From contig JASBNA010000008.1 of the NCBI GenBank assembly GCA_038087015.1, positions 806,001-870,000 on the forward strand: 64,000 nt of DNA, given 5' to 3'. The stretch comes from Cerrena zonata (Eukaryota > Basidiomycota > Agaricomycetes > Polyporales > Cerrenaceae). A model generated the notes under the pieces. That model made no database searches, was not told the DNA's origin, and was given only the letters and a program-made list of their open reading frames with translations. A program made the translations under genes and the position numbers. Below are positions 22,218-38,872 of this stretch, in pieces (position 1 is the stretch's first letter; every line of letters begins with the position of its first letter).

Positions 22218-22849
22218 CTATACATCGACCTTATGCATATTGAGAGTAAATAATTCTCTGAATTTCTCATTCATCCAGTCGTCCACCATTTTCCAATCCC
22301 TGCATTTTCGAGTAACTCCCTCCCTATCAATGGTAAGGTTCTTCATCAAGAGGTCCCCAGGCTCCAAGGTCACATCTGGGTTACAGATGAATACTTGTCG
22401 AAGGTACATCAGACAGTGCTCCCAGTGTCGGGTAGACGATAAGTTGGTGTCCGTCACCAACCTATGTATGCAATGTAACGAATGATGGACGGACGAAAGG
22501 TAGCGATGACGAAACGGTCCTACGAACTGGTATCCAACGCCATACTCATTCCCATCAAGCTCTTGCCAATTAGCGATGGAGTCGTCATAAGATAAATCAA
22601 AACGGGATGACTCTTGGAAAGTCATCTCAACGGGAGGCAATGAGCCGACAGGAGATTTGAAGGGATAATCGTGAGCTATCCATGCTGTAGTATGCTCAAT
22701 TGCGTTGTCACTAAAACAAGTACCTTGGTTGACTACTCACTGTAGGCCGAGGCGTCCTCTGATGATGTATGTACTTTATTGTAGAGGGTCCCAAGGAGCA
22801 GAACGACATTGGCAGCAGCAAATACATGGAGGGGAATTTTATTGGGCAT
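22218..22849 (-). CDS. UstYa-like (DUF3328) oxidase
   Basis: Two minus-strand exons (22849-22741 and 22684-22218) encode 191 residues. The N-terminus has a hydrophobic anchor (FAAANVVLLLGTLY), then TWIAHDYPF, corresponding to the family's W-x2-x-D-Y-P segment. Both canonical metal motifs are present: HHSLHC and HCLMYLRQVFIC. This copy therefore looks catalytically complete, unlike its neighbour. It probably acts at an internal membrane as an oxidase in peptide or other specialised metabolite biosynthesis. I found no repeat-containing precursor gene nearby, so a dikaritin-type cluster is only a possibility. Confidence 0.88.
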
Positions 22850-23626
22850 AGTGACAGACTGGGGTAGGTTAGTATACGGTAGTAGCAGAAGTCACTCAGG
22901 CTCAGGTGACTGGTAAATCGCAACCTGAACACGGCGAAGTGATGATCTCTATAGTTGAGATTCCGGAAGACTGGAAGCAGTGGGTTTGAAATATACTGTA
23001 CACTGTCAGACTCACGGCCATAACTTGGCCGTCATAGAACTTGAGCTTGAAACGAGATTCAAACCCAGGGTCCAAGGGTCCAAGTTGAAACATTGCCTAA
23101 TTTGGTGGTCATACTTGCTGGCGCCTAGCGAACTAAGAAGAACTCAGTGAAGCCCGACCCACTAGCACGGCGACCACATTTATCATGATCACCCAAACTT
23201 CTTTGTTATCTACTAGTATTTGACAATATCGTTGGCAGCGCTCCCTAAGAAGAACAACCACCTCGCAGGCGTAGTTACTAGTCATCGTCCGGTTGCGATT
23301 AGGCACTCATTCCGTCCTAGTCCCTGCCACTGACCCATAGTATTCATCTTCCTGATCTAAATAACCCCATCTTACTTCAGGGAAAACTGGCAGCCCCGCC
23401 TTCCGTGATCATCGATGCATGGATCTGGCGACTATCAACGCCTTGGCCCTTCGAGCTGTAGTGTCCATGTTGGACGTGGGTATCATCTGACAGGTCATCT
23501 CATAATACGCACCCTTATTAGAAGACCGACCAAGCCCAGCACCTCATATTGTCATCGCTTTGAAAAGGGTTATCGCCTCCCCCTGTAAACTCTCGATCTC
23601 TCCACCCCAGGTTACTATTTTATCTC
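22850..23626. other. intergenic stretch, nothing recognised
   Basis: Lies between divergently transcribed UstYa-like and membrane-protein genes and therefore holds both promoters. No coding frame with motifs is seen. Confidence 0.4.
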
Positions 23627-24887
23627 ATGGATCAAACCAACTCAACCAACTATGGGCCTAGTAACGAGTCGTCCACAGACATTTTCTGGGAGAAGACGTG
23701 GATGGCTGCAACCTACCTGACTGGTGTAGGATTTGGTATCTATGGGTCTCCACCTGCAAGGTTACTTACTAATATTCTCTACCCCAGGCCTCCAGTTAAT
23801 CGTTTACTGCATCTCATTCCAAGCGTTGTGGAATAGGAAAATGCAAACTCCATTCATTTTTTTCCTTCTAGGTTTTATCACAGTTTTGGCAGCCTTGAAC
23901 TGCGCCTTTACAGGTGTAAATGCGTTTGGTTTGCAGCAGGCCTATATCGACATGCGCAATTACCCTGGAGGTCCCTGGGTATATCTCCAAGACTCTAGCT
24001 CCGGTTGGATTAACATCGTATCAGAAGTGACTTTCTACATGAGTAACATCATGTGCGATGCAATGCTGGTGAGCGATAACCACTCTGATTATTTCGTGTC
24101 GTTTAAACCATCGCTCTTTGCTCACATCAGCTTTGGCGTTGTCGCATCGTCTGGCTCGCCTGTATTGGCCACAAATCAATTTATTACATGATCATCCCCT
24201 TCCTTATGCTACTAGCCAGTATCGGTAAGTATTTTATCCGTATTCGGTGGAATATGTATGAATTGATCATTACCCCCAGCACTTGCCATTCTTTCCATCG
24301 ATGTACTCGCCAATCCCACTGCCGGATTCTTTAGTGTGATCGAAGGCAATATCAACCTCTCATCGTATACGCTGTCCCTCGGGCTCAACGTCATTCTCAC
24401 TGTGATGATCGTAGGGCGCATGTGGCTGACTTTAGCCAGAGGGAGGAAGTTGTTCGGTAAGGCCTATGGAGAAGACTACCGGTTGACGATGTTCGTCGAG
24501 TCCGCCGGACTTTACTCTATGAACTGCATCGGCCTCTTGATCTCCTACGGTCTAAATCACCCTATCAGTCAAATCTTTTTGTCTCTTAACCCGGCCACAC
24601 AGGTAATTCCTTATATTGATCAACGTGTCCAGACCTCTGATCAGGGCATTTTAAAGGTCATCGCAAATTATCTCATTATTATTCGCGTGGCTCAGGGACG
24701 TGCTTGGACTTCGACTACAGCCTCTAAAATAATCCAAACGGGTACGTGGAGAACAGGCAGCGATACTGAGGCAGGTTCAGGTAGTTTAAAGTTCCGGGTG
24801 GAACCTCCAAGGTCTGGTTTCACTGCCTCCAATGAGGCGATACATGCTTCCGCTATTTGGATTAAGACTGAGTCTCAACAGGGTTAG
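23627..24887 (+). CDS. multi-spanning membrane protein of unknown function
   Basis: Five exons (23627-23735, 23788-24068, 24131-24224, 24280-24602, 24657-24887) give 345 residues. About seven hydrophobic segments are visible, for example LIVYCISFQALW, FIFFLLGFITVLAAL, MIIPFLMLLASIALAILSI and LNVILTVMIVGRMW, with a Ser/Thr-rich hydrophilic C-terminus. The arrangement, including WRCRIVW after the third segment and YRVAQ-like RVAQGRAW near the end, is typical of a large agaricomycete family of seven-helix proteins without assigned function. The intron 24603-24656 is 54 nt and free of stops, so it could also be read through in frame. Receptor or sensor roles are conceivable but not shown. Confidence 0.8.
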
Positions 24888-25462
24888 GATTATCGTGCCG
24901 TTTGCGGATATGGGGAAGTTAACGAAAGTAGAAACGTGCTTCGTTGTATTCTGCATGCTGTGTTTGGGATCAGAAATCGTTCTCATCTTCATTCCGGTCT
25001 TGTCCTGATTACTACTTCATTTCATTCCATCGATCAGTCAAGACTTACGTTCGTGCAGGGCCGACCGTGGCATGATCATGATTCCACCTGATTTAAGCGG
25101 TCCATGTCTACAATCTACCGTCATGGGATATTGATACCACCAGATGGTGTCGAGTTCACCGAGATCTTGCGAGAGATACTAATTGCCCGTGTTGTGGATG
25201 CACTCTCAGAGTCTCAGGGTTCAAGGTGCTCGTGACTCTATCGAACCCTGTAATTCTCCATCAGTTTTGGCAGAGACCATCAGACGTTTACCCAATGATG
25301 TGATGTTGATATTTTGACTTGACCTATTACGATCTGGAGGCATAGTGCTTAAGGTATCAACATGATGTACCGGTGATCAAAAAATTCAAGTCGATATACC
25401 ACTCACACGCAACGCAGGGTCCTTCGAACGGGAACCTCTTCTCATCTTTGTGCAAGGCCTCG

Positions 25463-25470
25463 CATAAATA
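25463..25470 (+). promoter_or_regulatory. TATA-like element of the S9 peptidase gene
   Basis: CATAAATA about 50 nt upstream of the ATG at 25519. The rest of the 24888-25518 interval shows no gene. Confidence 0.4.
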
Positions 25471-25518
25471 CAGTTCATTCTACATCCCCTGGACCTTATC
25501 CGAATAACTCACCTCATC

Positions 25519-27911
25519 ATGACCACCGCCGGTGCTAGTCGTACTGCTCCTTACGGCACATGGAAATCTAGTATCACTGCGGAGATGGCTGCCGCACAGG
25601 TTTGCTATCATGCTCTATCCAAAGGGAAGGATAAATATACTCATTTTTGTTCAGCGAATTTCTACCGGCGTGGAAGATGTTCTTCTCGATAATGTCACAG
25701 GAAAGGTTTATTATGGTCAATTGCGCCCAGATGAAGGTATGAGGCATACGCTATTAGACTTCTATATTTGAACTCACGTCCGAAACTTAGAGGGCAGATC
25801 AGTAATTGTGGACGCCATTACGAATCGTGATTTGTTTGGTAAAGGATGGGACGCGCGTACCAGAGTTCACGAGTATGGAGGTGCCGCAGCAATCGTGCAT
25901 AACGGCGTCCTTTTCTTTTCGCATTTTGGAGACAATCGAGTCTACAAAGTCGAACTTAGTCAGACGGACACCATTTCTCCGAATGCAATCACGCCTAGTA
26001 AATACCTACGGTATTTTTATATAGTATTTACTAATGAGGAATTTTTGGGGAAATTGATTTTTAGAGAGCAACACCCTCCGCTTCGCTGATTTCACCGTGC
26101 ATCCGAGTCACACTAATCTCCTTGTGGCGACCGCGGAGGACCACACTAATCCTCATCCTTCCAAGGTGCTCAATTATCTTGTTGTCATCGATTCAAACTT
26201 TGGCACGGTGACAAAACTTGTGGATGGAGCCGACTTCTACTGTTGTGCTCGCTTCTCACCCGACGGCAAGCATATTTCCTGGCAGCAATGGTAAGTAGCT
26301 GAGGCCTTTTTGTCAGAATATTTCTCATAACGATTGCCAGGAATTTCCCCGAGTTTCCTTGGCAAAGTTCTCAGGTGCACGTCGCTTCCGTCACCGTCTC
26401 CGTCACAGGCCAGCTTTCGCTTAGTACCTCTCTCCGTGTGGCAGGATCGCACGAGAGAGTTGTCGCTCAGGACCCAAGTTGGACTTCAGATAATAGTCTT
26501 CATTTCGTGACAGACGTCAGCGGATATTGTAATCCCTGGACGTTCACATTCGATCCATCTGACTTCACCAAAGGGGTATCAGCCGCTATTTCTTTCAGAG
26601 CACTGAAAGAAGAGTTTGGAATACCACAATGGTGGCTCAATAGACATGGCTCTGGGGCGATCGATGAGCATCATATCGCATTTCTAGCATTTAGAAACAC
26701 CCCCTCTCCCGTGCTATACGTTACAGATATACGCAATGGTTCCTTTGTGGAGGTCCCCACTCCATATTCCAATATTCAATACCTTCACGGCGATGGGAAG
26801 GGAAAGGTCGTAGCTCTCGGACAGCCTCCCGATCGCGTCTTAGAACTCTTTGAACTCACTCTTAACGTGGACGAGCAACCCATACTCAGTCCGTTAGTAT
26901 CCTCTGAATCGGCCGCCGTATTACCTCCCGGAGATATTTCGTATCCTCAATTCTTGACATTGCAATTGTCCCCGGACGACCGACCTTGCTATGTCACGTA
27001 TCTCCCTCCGAAGCATGAAAACTATGACGGTGGGCTCCCCGACGAAACACCACCAGTAGTTGTTTGGGTCCATGGTGGTCCTTTCAACATGGAACCAGTG
27101 TTCTTTAGCCTAAGCCGACAATTCTGGACGAATCGAGGATGGGCCTAGTATGTATAGTCATTCTCGAGTTGCGAAAGATACTTATTACCTTTATCAATAG
27201 TATTGATGTCCATTATGGTGGATCCACCGGATTTGGACGTGCATACAGGTAAGTGACGATATCGAATATGGTATGTTATGGCTATTGAATGTCTGCATAA
27301 CACAGGGAAACTTTACACGACAAATGGGGATTGCTCGATATTCAAGATTCCCAGCAAACAGTTGTTGAATTGGGTAGACTAGGTCTTGTGGACCCTAAAC
27401 GAGCTTGCATATGTGGTGAATCTGCTGGAGGCTATAGCACACTACAAGCTGCAACGTCGCTCCCAGATTTCTTTGCGGCAGGAGCGGCTCTTTACGGGGT
27501 CTCGGATATGAAGAAGCTTTGTGATGTCTTACACAAATTTGAGTTCTATTTTGGCGATCGTCTAATGGGTGGTCCGTATGAAGAGATCCCCGATGTATGG
27601 AAAGAGCGTTCACCAATATACCATGCTGACCAAATACAAATGCCGCTATTGGTGAGTTTCCCTTCATTATCCCATCAATAGGATTCCTCATATCATCATG
27701 ATAGGTATTACAAGGTACCTTGGATCCTGTTGTCCCCGCACAACAAATGATCGACATGGTTAATGCCATCAAGAAACGAGGCGGAAAGTCTGAGTTACTT
27801 CTCTTCGAAGGTGAAGGACATGGTTTTAGAAAAATAGACACAATCAGAAGACAGCTAATAAAGCAGCTCGAGTTCTTTAGTGAAGCAATTGGGGTCAAAA
27901 ATGATGCATAA
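25519..27911 (+). CDS. prolyl-oligopeptidase family S9 serine peptidase (S9C/acylaminoacyl-peptidase-like)
   Basis: Eight exons (25519-25599, 25655-25736, 25791-25997, 26065-26290, 26341-27147, 27201-27248, 27306-27651, 27705-27911) encode 667 residues. The N-terminal about 400 residues look like the beta-propeller of S9 peptidases (TRVHEYGGAA, FSPDGKHISW). The C-terminal alpha/beta-hydrolase domain has the nucleophile elbow GESAGG, the Asp in LDPVVP and the His in GEGHGFRK, giving a complete Ser-Asp-His triad. HGGP at VWVHGGPF supplies the oxyanion region. There is no signal peptide, so it is probably cytosolic and trims short or N-acylated peptides, or acts as a dipeptidyl peptidase. The exon chain preserves the frame throughout. 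It is convergent with the AROM gene, stops 155 bp apart. Confidence 0.93.
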
Positions 27912-28066
27912 ATTGAGAATCGCTCTAATGTGAATCAAGGATTCGTCGGATAGTAGGCGTAACAATATGAACATCTTATTTCAATATATTCGTACATTCT
28001 GTAGGAAGTCAATGGGTCACCCAGACTTTCGAATTGAGCTAGTACATCAACGAGAGTAAAACCTTT

Positions 28067-33160
<5,094 letters not shown>

Positions 33161-33371
33161 GGAGGTGTAATGTTAACCCTATGTAGGAAAGCCGGGGATT
33201 TTAAAGCCTCCTAGCGCTCCGATGCAGATCCTATCACAAAAGATACATCACCTTTTGAGTAATTCCATGTTACATAACTCACCTTTTGATGATACGAAAC
33301 GAGAGGTTTGGAGTAAGACTAAAGGTAAAACAAGACTTCAGACTGACTCCGAGTCAGATTTCTATTTGATC

Positions 33372-33855
33372 TTATCTTATCAAGAAAGCCTCTCGGTAAA
33401 CTCCGCATTTTGTCATTCCACATCTATCGAAATTCTGAGTAACCGTTTGAACTTCGATATACTCAGGGTGTCCCGGAGCATATGACGAGTCGGAGGTATG
33501 TACATGCAATACGATATATTGGTACCGGTACTTAAAAACGTCATTTGCCTCCGGATTCCTAGGCTTATTGTATCCGTTTGTCACGAGAATTGGAGCGTCC
33601 TTGCCAACAATAGTGAATGTATTCAAGCTTGAGCTCCTTACGAAGCAGCTCTTAAGTACTCTATGAAGCAGATGCCTGGATATCGGCTCTTCCCATCAAG
33701 ATGAGACGTGCACCACATACATTTCCATGAGAAGTCAACAGCCGTAATACTACGGAGCGACTCTCATCTTCCGAGTACACCGTAGCGCCGTTATTTGTTA
33801 CCAAGGTATGTATTGCGCTGTCCTTGGGAATCCGACAGAGGAGGTAGAACTTCAC
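33372..33855 (-). other. minus-strand coding-like fragments, unidentified
   Basis: Two minus-strand frames (33855-33661, starting MKFYLLCRIPKDSAIHTLVTN, and 33626-33372, starting MNTFTIVGKD) could be parts of one small gene. The first has a beta-alpha-beta look resembling the beginning of a BRCT-like domain, but the match is too weak to assert. The second ends soon after a Cys pair. I could not find convincing splice sites that join them. They may be a degenerate gene. The rest of 33161-34316 shows nothing further. Confidence 0.25.
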
Positions 33856-34316
33856 TTCTGTTTCTGTCTCTCAACGTAGTACTAAACTTGGCCAGACACA
33901 GGCGAAATCAACACCAACCATAGAGCGTGGGCCTTGCTCCATTGAGTGTTCAACATCACTAGACCATTCGTTCTCGCTTTCCCTGCGAAAATGGCAAGTC
34001 AAACTATATATGAAGTGATATGAACTCCTTCGATGGATGCTCCGAGAAGATCGAGAATAACTTGCCGACCTCTACGAACTATGATCCTTTGGCAATGCCT
34101 TACCTCACCTGATAACACAAGGACAATATTATCTCAGATGATGCAATATAATCAAATTAGTCGACCCCGTGTACTTAGAATCATTCCAAGTACGAAGCCT
34201 AATGGATATTAGATGGAATGTGGGAGGTCACCCGGTAATAAATATCCTCTGATACACCTGTCAGTAGTCCGCATCCCTTTCACAACCCTCACTCTCTGTA
34301 CCTTTCTTCCACCGCA

Positions 34317-35256
34317 ATGTCTAATGGAAACCAGTTCACGCTTTATAGTAATGCAGGTGCTCCTAATGGATGGTACAACTCACTTTATTCCTGTTGTACA
34401 ATCGCTTTACGCAATGTGATATCAACAGGAAGATTTCGTACGCGCTTGACGAGCTAAAGCTCACATACGAAACGAAGTATCTCGATTTCAACAAGGAAGA
34501 GCACAAAGACCTTGAATATACTAAAATCAACCCGAATGGCCGCATCCCAACCCTCATTGACCACAACAATAATGACTTCGTGCTCTGGCAAGTCTTCGTG
34601 CCGAATGACCCCAATAGCATCTGTTGATCTCTTTATTTCACAGGGAATCCAACGCGATCTTGCTTTACCTTATCGATAGATACGATACAGAGAAGCGTCT
34701 TACAAGCACTAACGCCGAAGAGAAGTACCAAATCATGCAATGGCTTTTCTTCCAAGCATCAGGTCAATGGTATGTTCACATCCCTCCGTGCGGATAGAGT
34801 CATCTGACTGAACGATGACAGTCCTTATTTCGGAGAGTTCTATTGGTTCTTTGCCAGACACCCAGAGAACTTCCCTTCTGCCATCGAGCGATACAGGGCC
34901 GAAACGCTGCGCGTATTTGGGGTTTTGGAGAGTGTCCTTTCCAAAAAGGAATGGCTTGTTGGAAATAAGATGACAATCGCTGACCTGTCTTTCATCCCGT
35001 GAGTATTCAGTGTATTTTTTATCCTAACGTTATCCTCATACATCCCATAGCTGCAATTACCTCATGCTCTGCTCTTTGTTGAAGGATGACAAGGATTTTG
35101 ATTTTGAGAGGGACTTCCCTGCTATGGCTGCGTAAGTTCGATGACATCAGTTGTACGATACCTTCATTTTGATATTTGATTTCAAGATGGCATGCCAAGC
35201 TGGAGGCGATACCCTCTGTCAAGAATGTCTTCGCCTCCATATCGCTGAAACACTGA
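34317..35256 (+). CDS. glutathione S-transferase, Ure2/GST-like, copy 1
   Basis: Six exons of 56, 159, 126, 177, 81 and 70 nt (34317-34372, 34429-34587, 34644-34769, 34822-34998, 35051-35131, 35187-35256) give 222 residues. The N-terminal thioredoxin-fold domain has QFTLYSNAG, KISYALDELKL, NPNGRIPTLIDH and ESNAILLYLIDRYD. The C-terminal helical domain has WLFFQASGQ, ERYRAETLRVFGVLE and WLVGNKMTIADLSF. It is a cytosolic enzyme that conjugates glutathione to electrophiles or acts as a glutathione-dependent reductase, probably in detoxification. The second intron uses a GC donor (CTG|GCAAGT), whereas the same intron in copy 2 has GT. The first five exons match copy 2 in length, showing tandem duplication. 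Confidence 0.93.
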
Positions 35257-36575
35257 TTGTTTTATAAGCCGTCGAATGCTTACCTTACGCACCATAAACT
35301 TGCATGTTTGTCGCAAAAGGCTCATCATGATCAATCTCAGACTACTGAACTTACTGCGTTCGTAATGGACGATGTACTCGCAATATATATGCATAGATTT
35401 CATGAAATCGGGGTCTTCGTCTTCCAACAATCCAGTTGTCCTCTGGATATACACTGAACAACTGACAATGTAGAAGACATGACATACTGTGGAGAGTAAC
35501 GTTAACTACCATTGGCCACACCAGTGTCACAGGTCATGTTTGTGTTTGTTTGTACCTGGAGTGACGCTACGGAGATCACTTTGTGTCACACGGAAATTAG
35601 GGAAATTCAAAGCTTCTGTCCGTGTTATTTTGAAACTAGGTCACCCACCGGTGATCATCCTCACGCATTCTAATCCTACGGAGAAGAGCACCACTTATCC
35701 ATCCGTAACAGACTGATGTTCTTGGATGCTACGAGTCATCATTAAATCCTACGTATTAGTATTTGGTCACTCTAGTACGATATCAACCGCCGAAAACATC
35801 TCGACGAGTCAAGGATTCTAGCTGATCCACTATAGTTCAATGTGAGAAAGTAACTGGACTGCTTACAAGCCCTGTAGAACCCCACCGCGGAGCGACACGA
35901 CACATCATAGATAGTACGCGTCAGAACACGTATCTATCCTTTGTTCTTGTTCTAGGTAATGAACTTGAACACGATGGGGTGTTCTAGCCTTCCGATTGCA
36001 CCGTAGCGCCTCATGTTTGTAATTGGACATGGGCGTATTTGCAGTCTTCGTTATTATATCGTCAAGGTGAGGTGAAGTATATCCTTATATTACTAATGAG
36101 CCAGCCTTTGATATTTATTGTGGGGTTGGTCTCCACTTAGATCGAGGTGAGGTGGATAGTACCACTCTTAGGCAAAGTCCCAACTTCGACTGACATCTCC
36201 AATCTTTGTCACATGTAGTTCTGATCCTAGGGAGATACCGTCCATTTACCAATGAGGAGCCAGATAGGACCCGACCCCGTAGGTCTTTGAGGGCCTTCGG
36301 TGAAATCGGTAGCATTGTGATTCGTCTCTGGGGATAATCTAAATGTCGTGGCGCGCCCCCGGTTACATCTCTTTCCCATACTTCTGTGAACGCCATGTCA
36401 GATGTACAAATGCTCACCTTAAATGGACAGAATATGACATGTCGGGACGCACAAACTAACATTACTTATTCACAGCTTACCTCACCTCATGATTCATACA
36501 CCGAGTCAGCCGCATGTGATACAGGACGGTGGGGTGGGTCATCCCCAACAACTTTGAATCTGGCCTACGAATTTC
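35257..36575. other. intergenic stretch between GST copies, nothing recognised
   Basis: No frame with motifs. It must contain the 3' end of copy 1 and the promoter of copy 2. Confidence 0.4.
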
Positions 36576-36578
36576 GAG

Positions 36579-36585
36579 TATAAAG
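36579..36585 (+). promoter_or_regulatory. TATA box of GST copy 2
   Basis: TATAAAG lies 67 nt upstream of the ATG at 36652, a normal distance for a fungal TATA promoter with a short 5' UTR. Confidence 0.5.
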
Positions 36586-36651
36586 TCGTGTGCAGAGGAG
36601 GCATCTTATCTGTCAGTTCATTTGAATACCGCCGCATAGTCGTACTTTGAA

Positions 36652-37632
36652 ATGTCCGACAGCAAGCAGTTCACGCTTTATAGCCACGTAGGTGGTCCCA
36701 ACGGATGGTAAAGGCCTCCTCATATCCACCATTCAGTCCCTCGCTCATCTTTGTATCGACAGGAAAGTTTCCTATGTACTCGACGAGCTGAAACTCACGT
36801 ATGAGACGAAATTCCTCAATTTCGACAAAGGAGAACAAAGGAGCCCCGAACATACTAAATTCAATCCGAACGGCCGGATTCCGACTCTCATTGATCACAG
36901 TAACAACGATTTCGTTCTCTGGTACGTGCATAGTACGCCGCATATACTCTGCCAGTGCTTGGTGCTCATCCCTTCCTTTCTGTTGTAGGGAATCCGACGC
37001 AATCCTACTTTACCTGGTCGATAGATACGATAAAGATAAACATCTGATGAGTGCTGATATGGGAGAGAAGTACCAGATCATCCAATGGCTTTTCTTCCAG
37101 TCGTCCGGCCAAGGGTATGTCGCCGCTCAATTCTCACTGGTATTGGTACACTTGTTGACTGGATCGTGGTAGTCCTTACTTTGGACAATTCCATTGGTTC
37201 TCCGCAAGACACCCAGAGAAATTCCCTTCCGCCATAGAACGATACAGGACTGAAACTTTACGTGTCTTTGGAGTTTTGGAGAGCGTACTTTCCAAGAACG
37301 AATGGCTGGTTGGAAACAAGATGACACTCGCCGACTTATCTTTTATTCCGTACGTATATGAAACAAACTTTGACCGAGAATTCTATTCTTACTCGGATGA
37401 TGTGTATGATAGCTGGAACTACCTCGCTCTCAGCTCCATGCTGAAGGATGACAAGGACTTTAACTTCAAGAGGGATTTCCCTGCCACATCCGCGTAGGTC
37501 CCATATAAATCTATGTGCCATCTTCCACCATTCTGACTATCAACCTCAAGGTGGCATGCCAAGTTAGAAGCTGTACCGACTGTCAAAAAGGCTTTCGAAC
37601 AGCGTGCTTTCCTGCTGGCCAATATTTTGTAA
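36652..37632 (+). CDS. glutathione S-transferase, Ure2/GST-like, copy 2
   Basis: Six exons of 56, 159, 126, 177, 81 and 82 nt (36652-36707, 36763-36921, 36989-37114, 37173-37349, 37413-37493, 37551-37632) give 226 residues closely related to copy 1: QFTLYSHVG, KVSYVLDELKL, NPNGRIPTLIDH, WLVGNKMTLADLSFIP. The exon lengths equal those of copy 1 except the last. The intron 37350-37412 is 63 nt, divisible by three and without a stop, so a simple frame reading would wrongly include 21 extra residues. The conserved exon lengths and the restored FIPWNYLA junction argue that it is an intron. The functional role is as for copy 1; different upstream regions suggest separate regulation. Confidence 0.93.
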
Positions 37633-38872
37633 TTTGGGATATACACATAGGTGAATGCAATTTAGATGTACTACTATGACATAGGTGTGTGGAAGTACAA
37701 CTACGTGAAGTACAAAATTCTCTACTAGCCGAAAATGTTCTGTGGACGACATCCCGGCGGTGAGTCGTGACCAAGAGTAAAAAGAGTCGAACAACAGCCT
37801 CCAGCGGTGTCGTGTCCTCCCTATGGCCTCTCTTCTGCTCGAGAATAAATCGATATTTTGACACGGAGCTCGACGTTGATTTGGATGTATTAATCATGTT
37901 TCATTTTGAATATGTAGTAGTTGTCTATAACGATATTGTAGTAGAGCTGTCACGTTGTGTGCGTCTATTTACGTCTATTTGCTATAACCTTCAAGCCTCA
38001 TTCCAAATATGGCCAATATATGAAAAGAGCGACTCGGACGTACCATGTAAATCCATGACGAAGATTCTAAGATAGAATAAGCATCGACCATCAATACAAG
38101 CCAAGTGGCTTCTAAATTTTATCAGGCGCACCTACCTGCGGTGAGTTACTGAATGCCCCAATATGACACCACGTAGATCCCTTCGACCAAATAGTAACGG
38201 GATTCCAGTCGGGGCTCCGGCGGTTCAACCTATGATAGTGGTAGTGGCTTCTGCATATAATACGACCCGTGCAATACCTTGTGATAAAGTCACTACGCCA
38301 TACACTTTCGAAAACATTCCATTCACGAGGGCTAGACAGTACACTCAACGTCCCTATTTTGTTCACTTCCGAATTTCCTGGTGTACTCAGTTTCATGTAC
38401 CTCGTTTTCGAAGTATGCGAGCGGATACGATCGGGTTGGACAAGGCCAAGGAGGCAGCTGAGGGGAGTGTCACGAGGGACGAGAAGCGGGAACAGTCGAG
38501 AGAGGAGCCAATCAGAGCGAAGCGTTAAGGAGCGCCGAGAATCAAACCATGACTATCATTTATTGGTGGTGCTCCGTATGTCTACCGAACGCTGTTCAGT
38601 GCGAGGCTACCTGTCAGGAGCAGGCGAAATCCTCCGACTTTACGCTGGAAATGAACATAGCGTGGAAGACAGCACTCACTCGAGTGTACTACGCGTGACT
38701 GTGACGCGGGGTGATACGGAGGTAGAGATAGGGAGCGTCACAGTGACGCCATGAGCAAAATTAAAACCGACTTGGAGCGATAGAACAGCAAACTTGTCTA
38801 CGACACTCATCCTCGACGTACTCTCTCGTACCCTGCAGCGGTACCCTCCCGCCTTTTTTCTTCCAAACTAAC
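37633..38872. other. stretch without a supported gene
   Basis: Several frames of 90-160 codons exist on both strands but none has recognisable motifs or low-ambiguity splice signals. It holds the promoter of the NADH dehydrogenase gene at its right end. Confidence 0.4.

Noticed and set aside
38269..38754. 161-codon plus-strand frame
   Set aside because: No motifs, a competing frame of similar length overlaps it, and no splice chain links it to neighbours.
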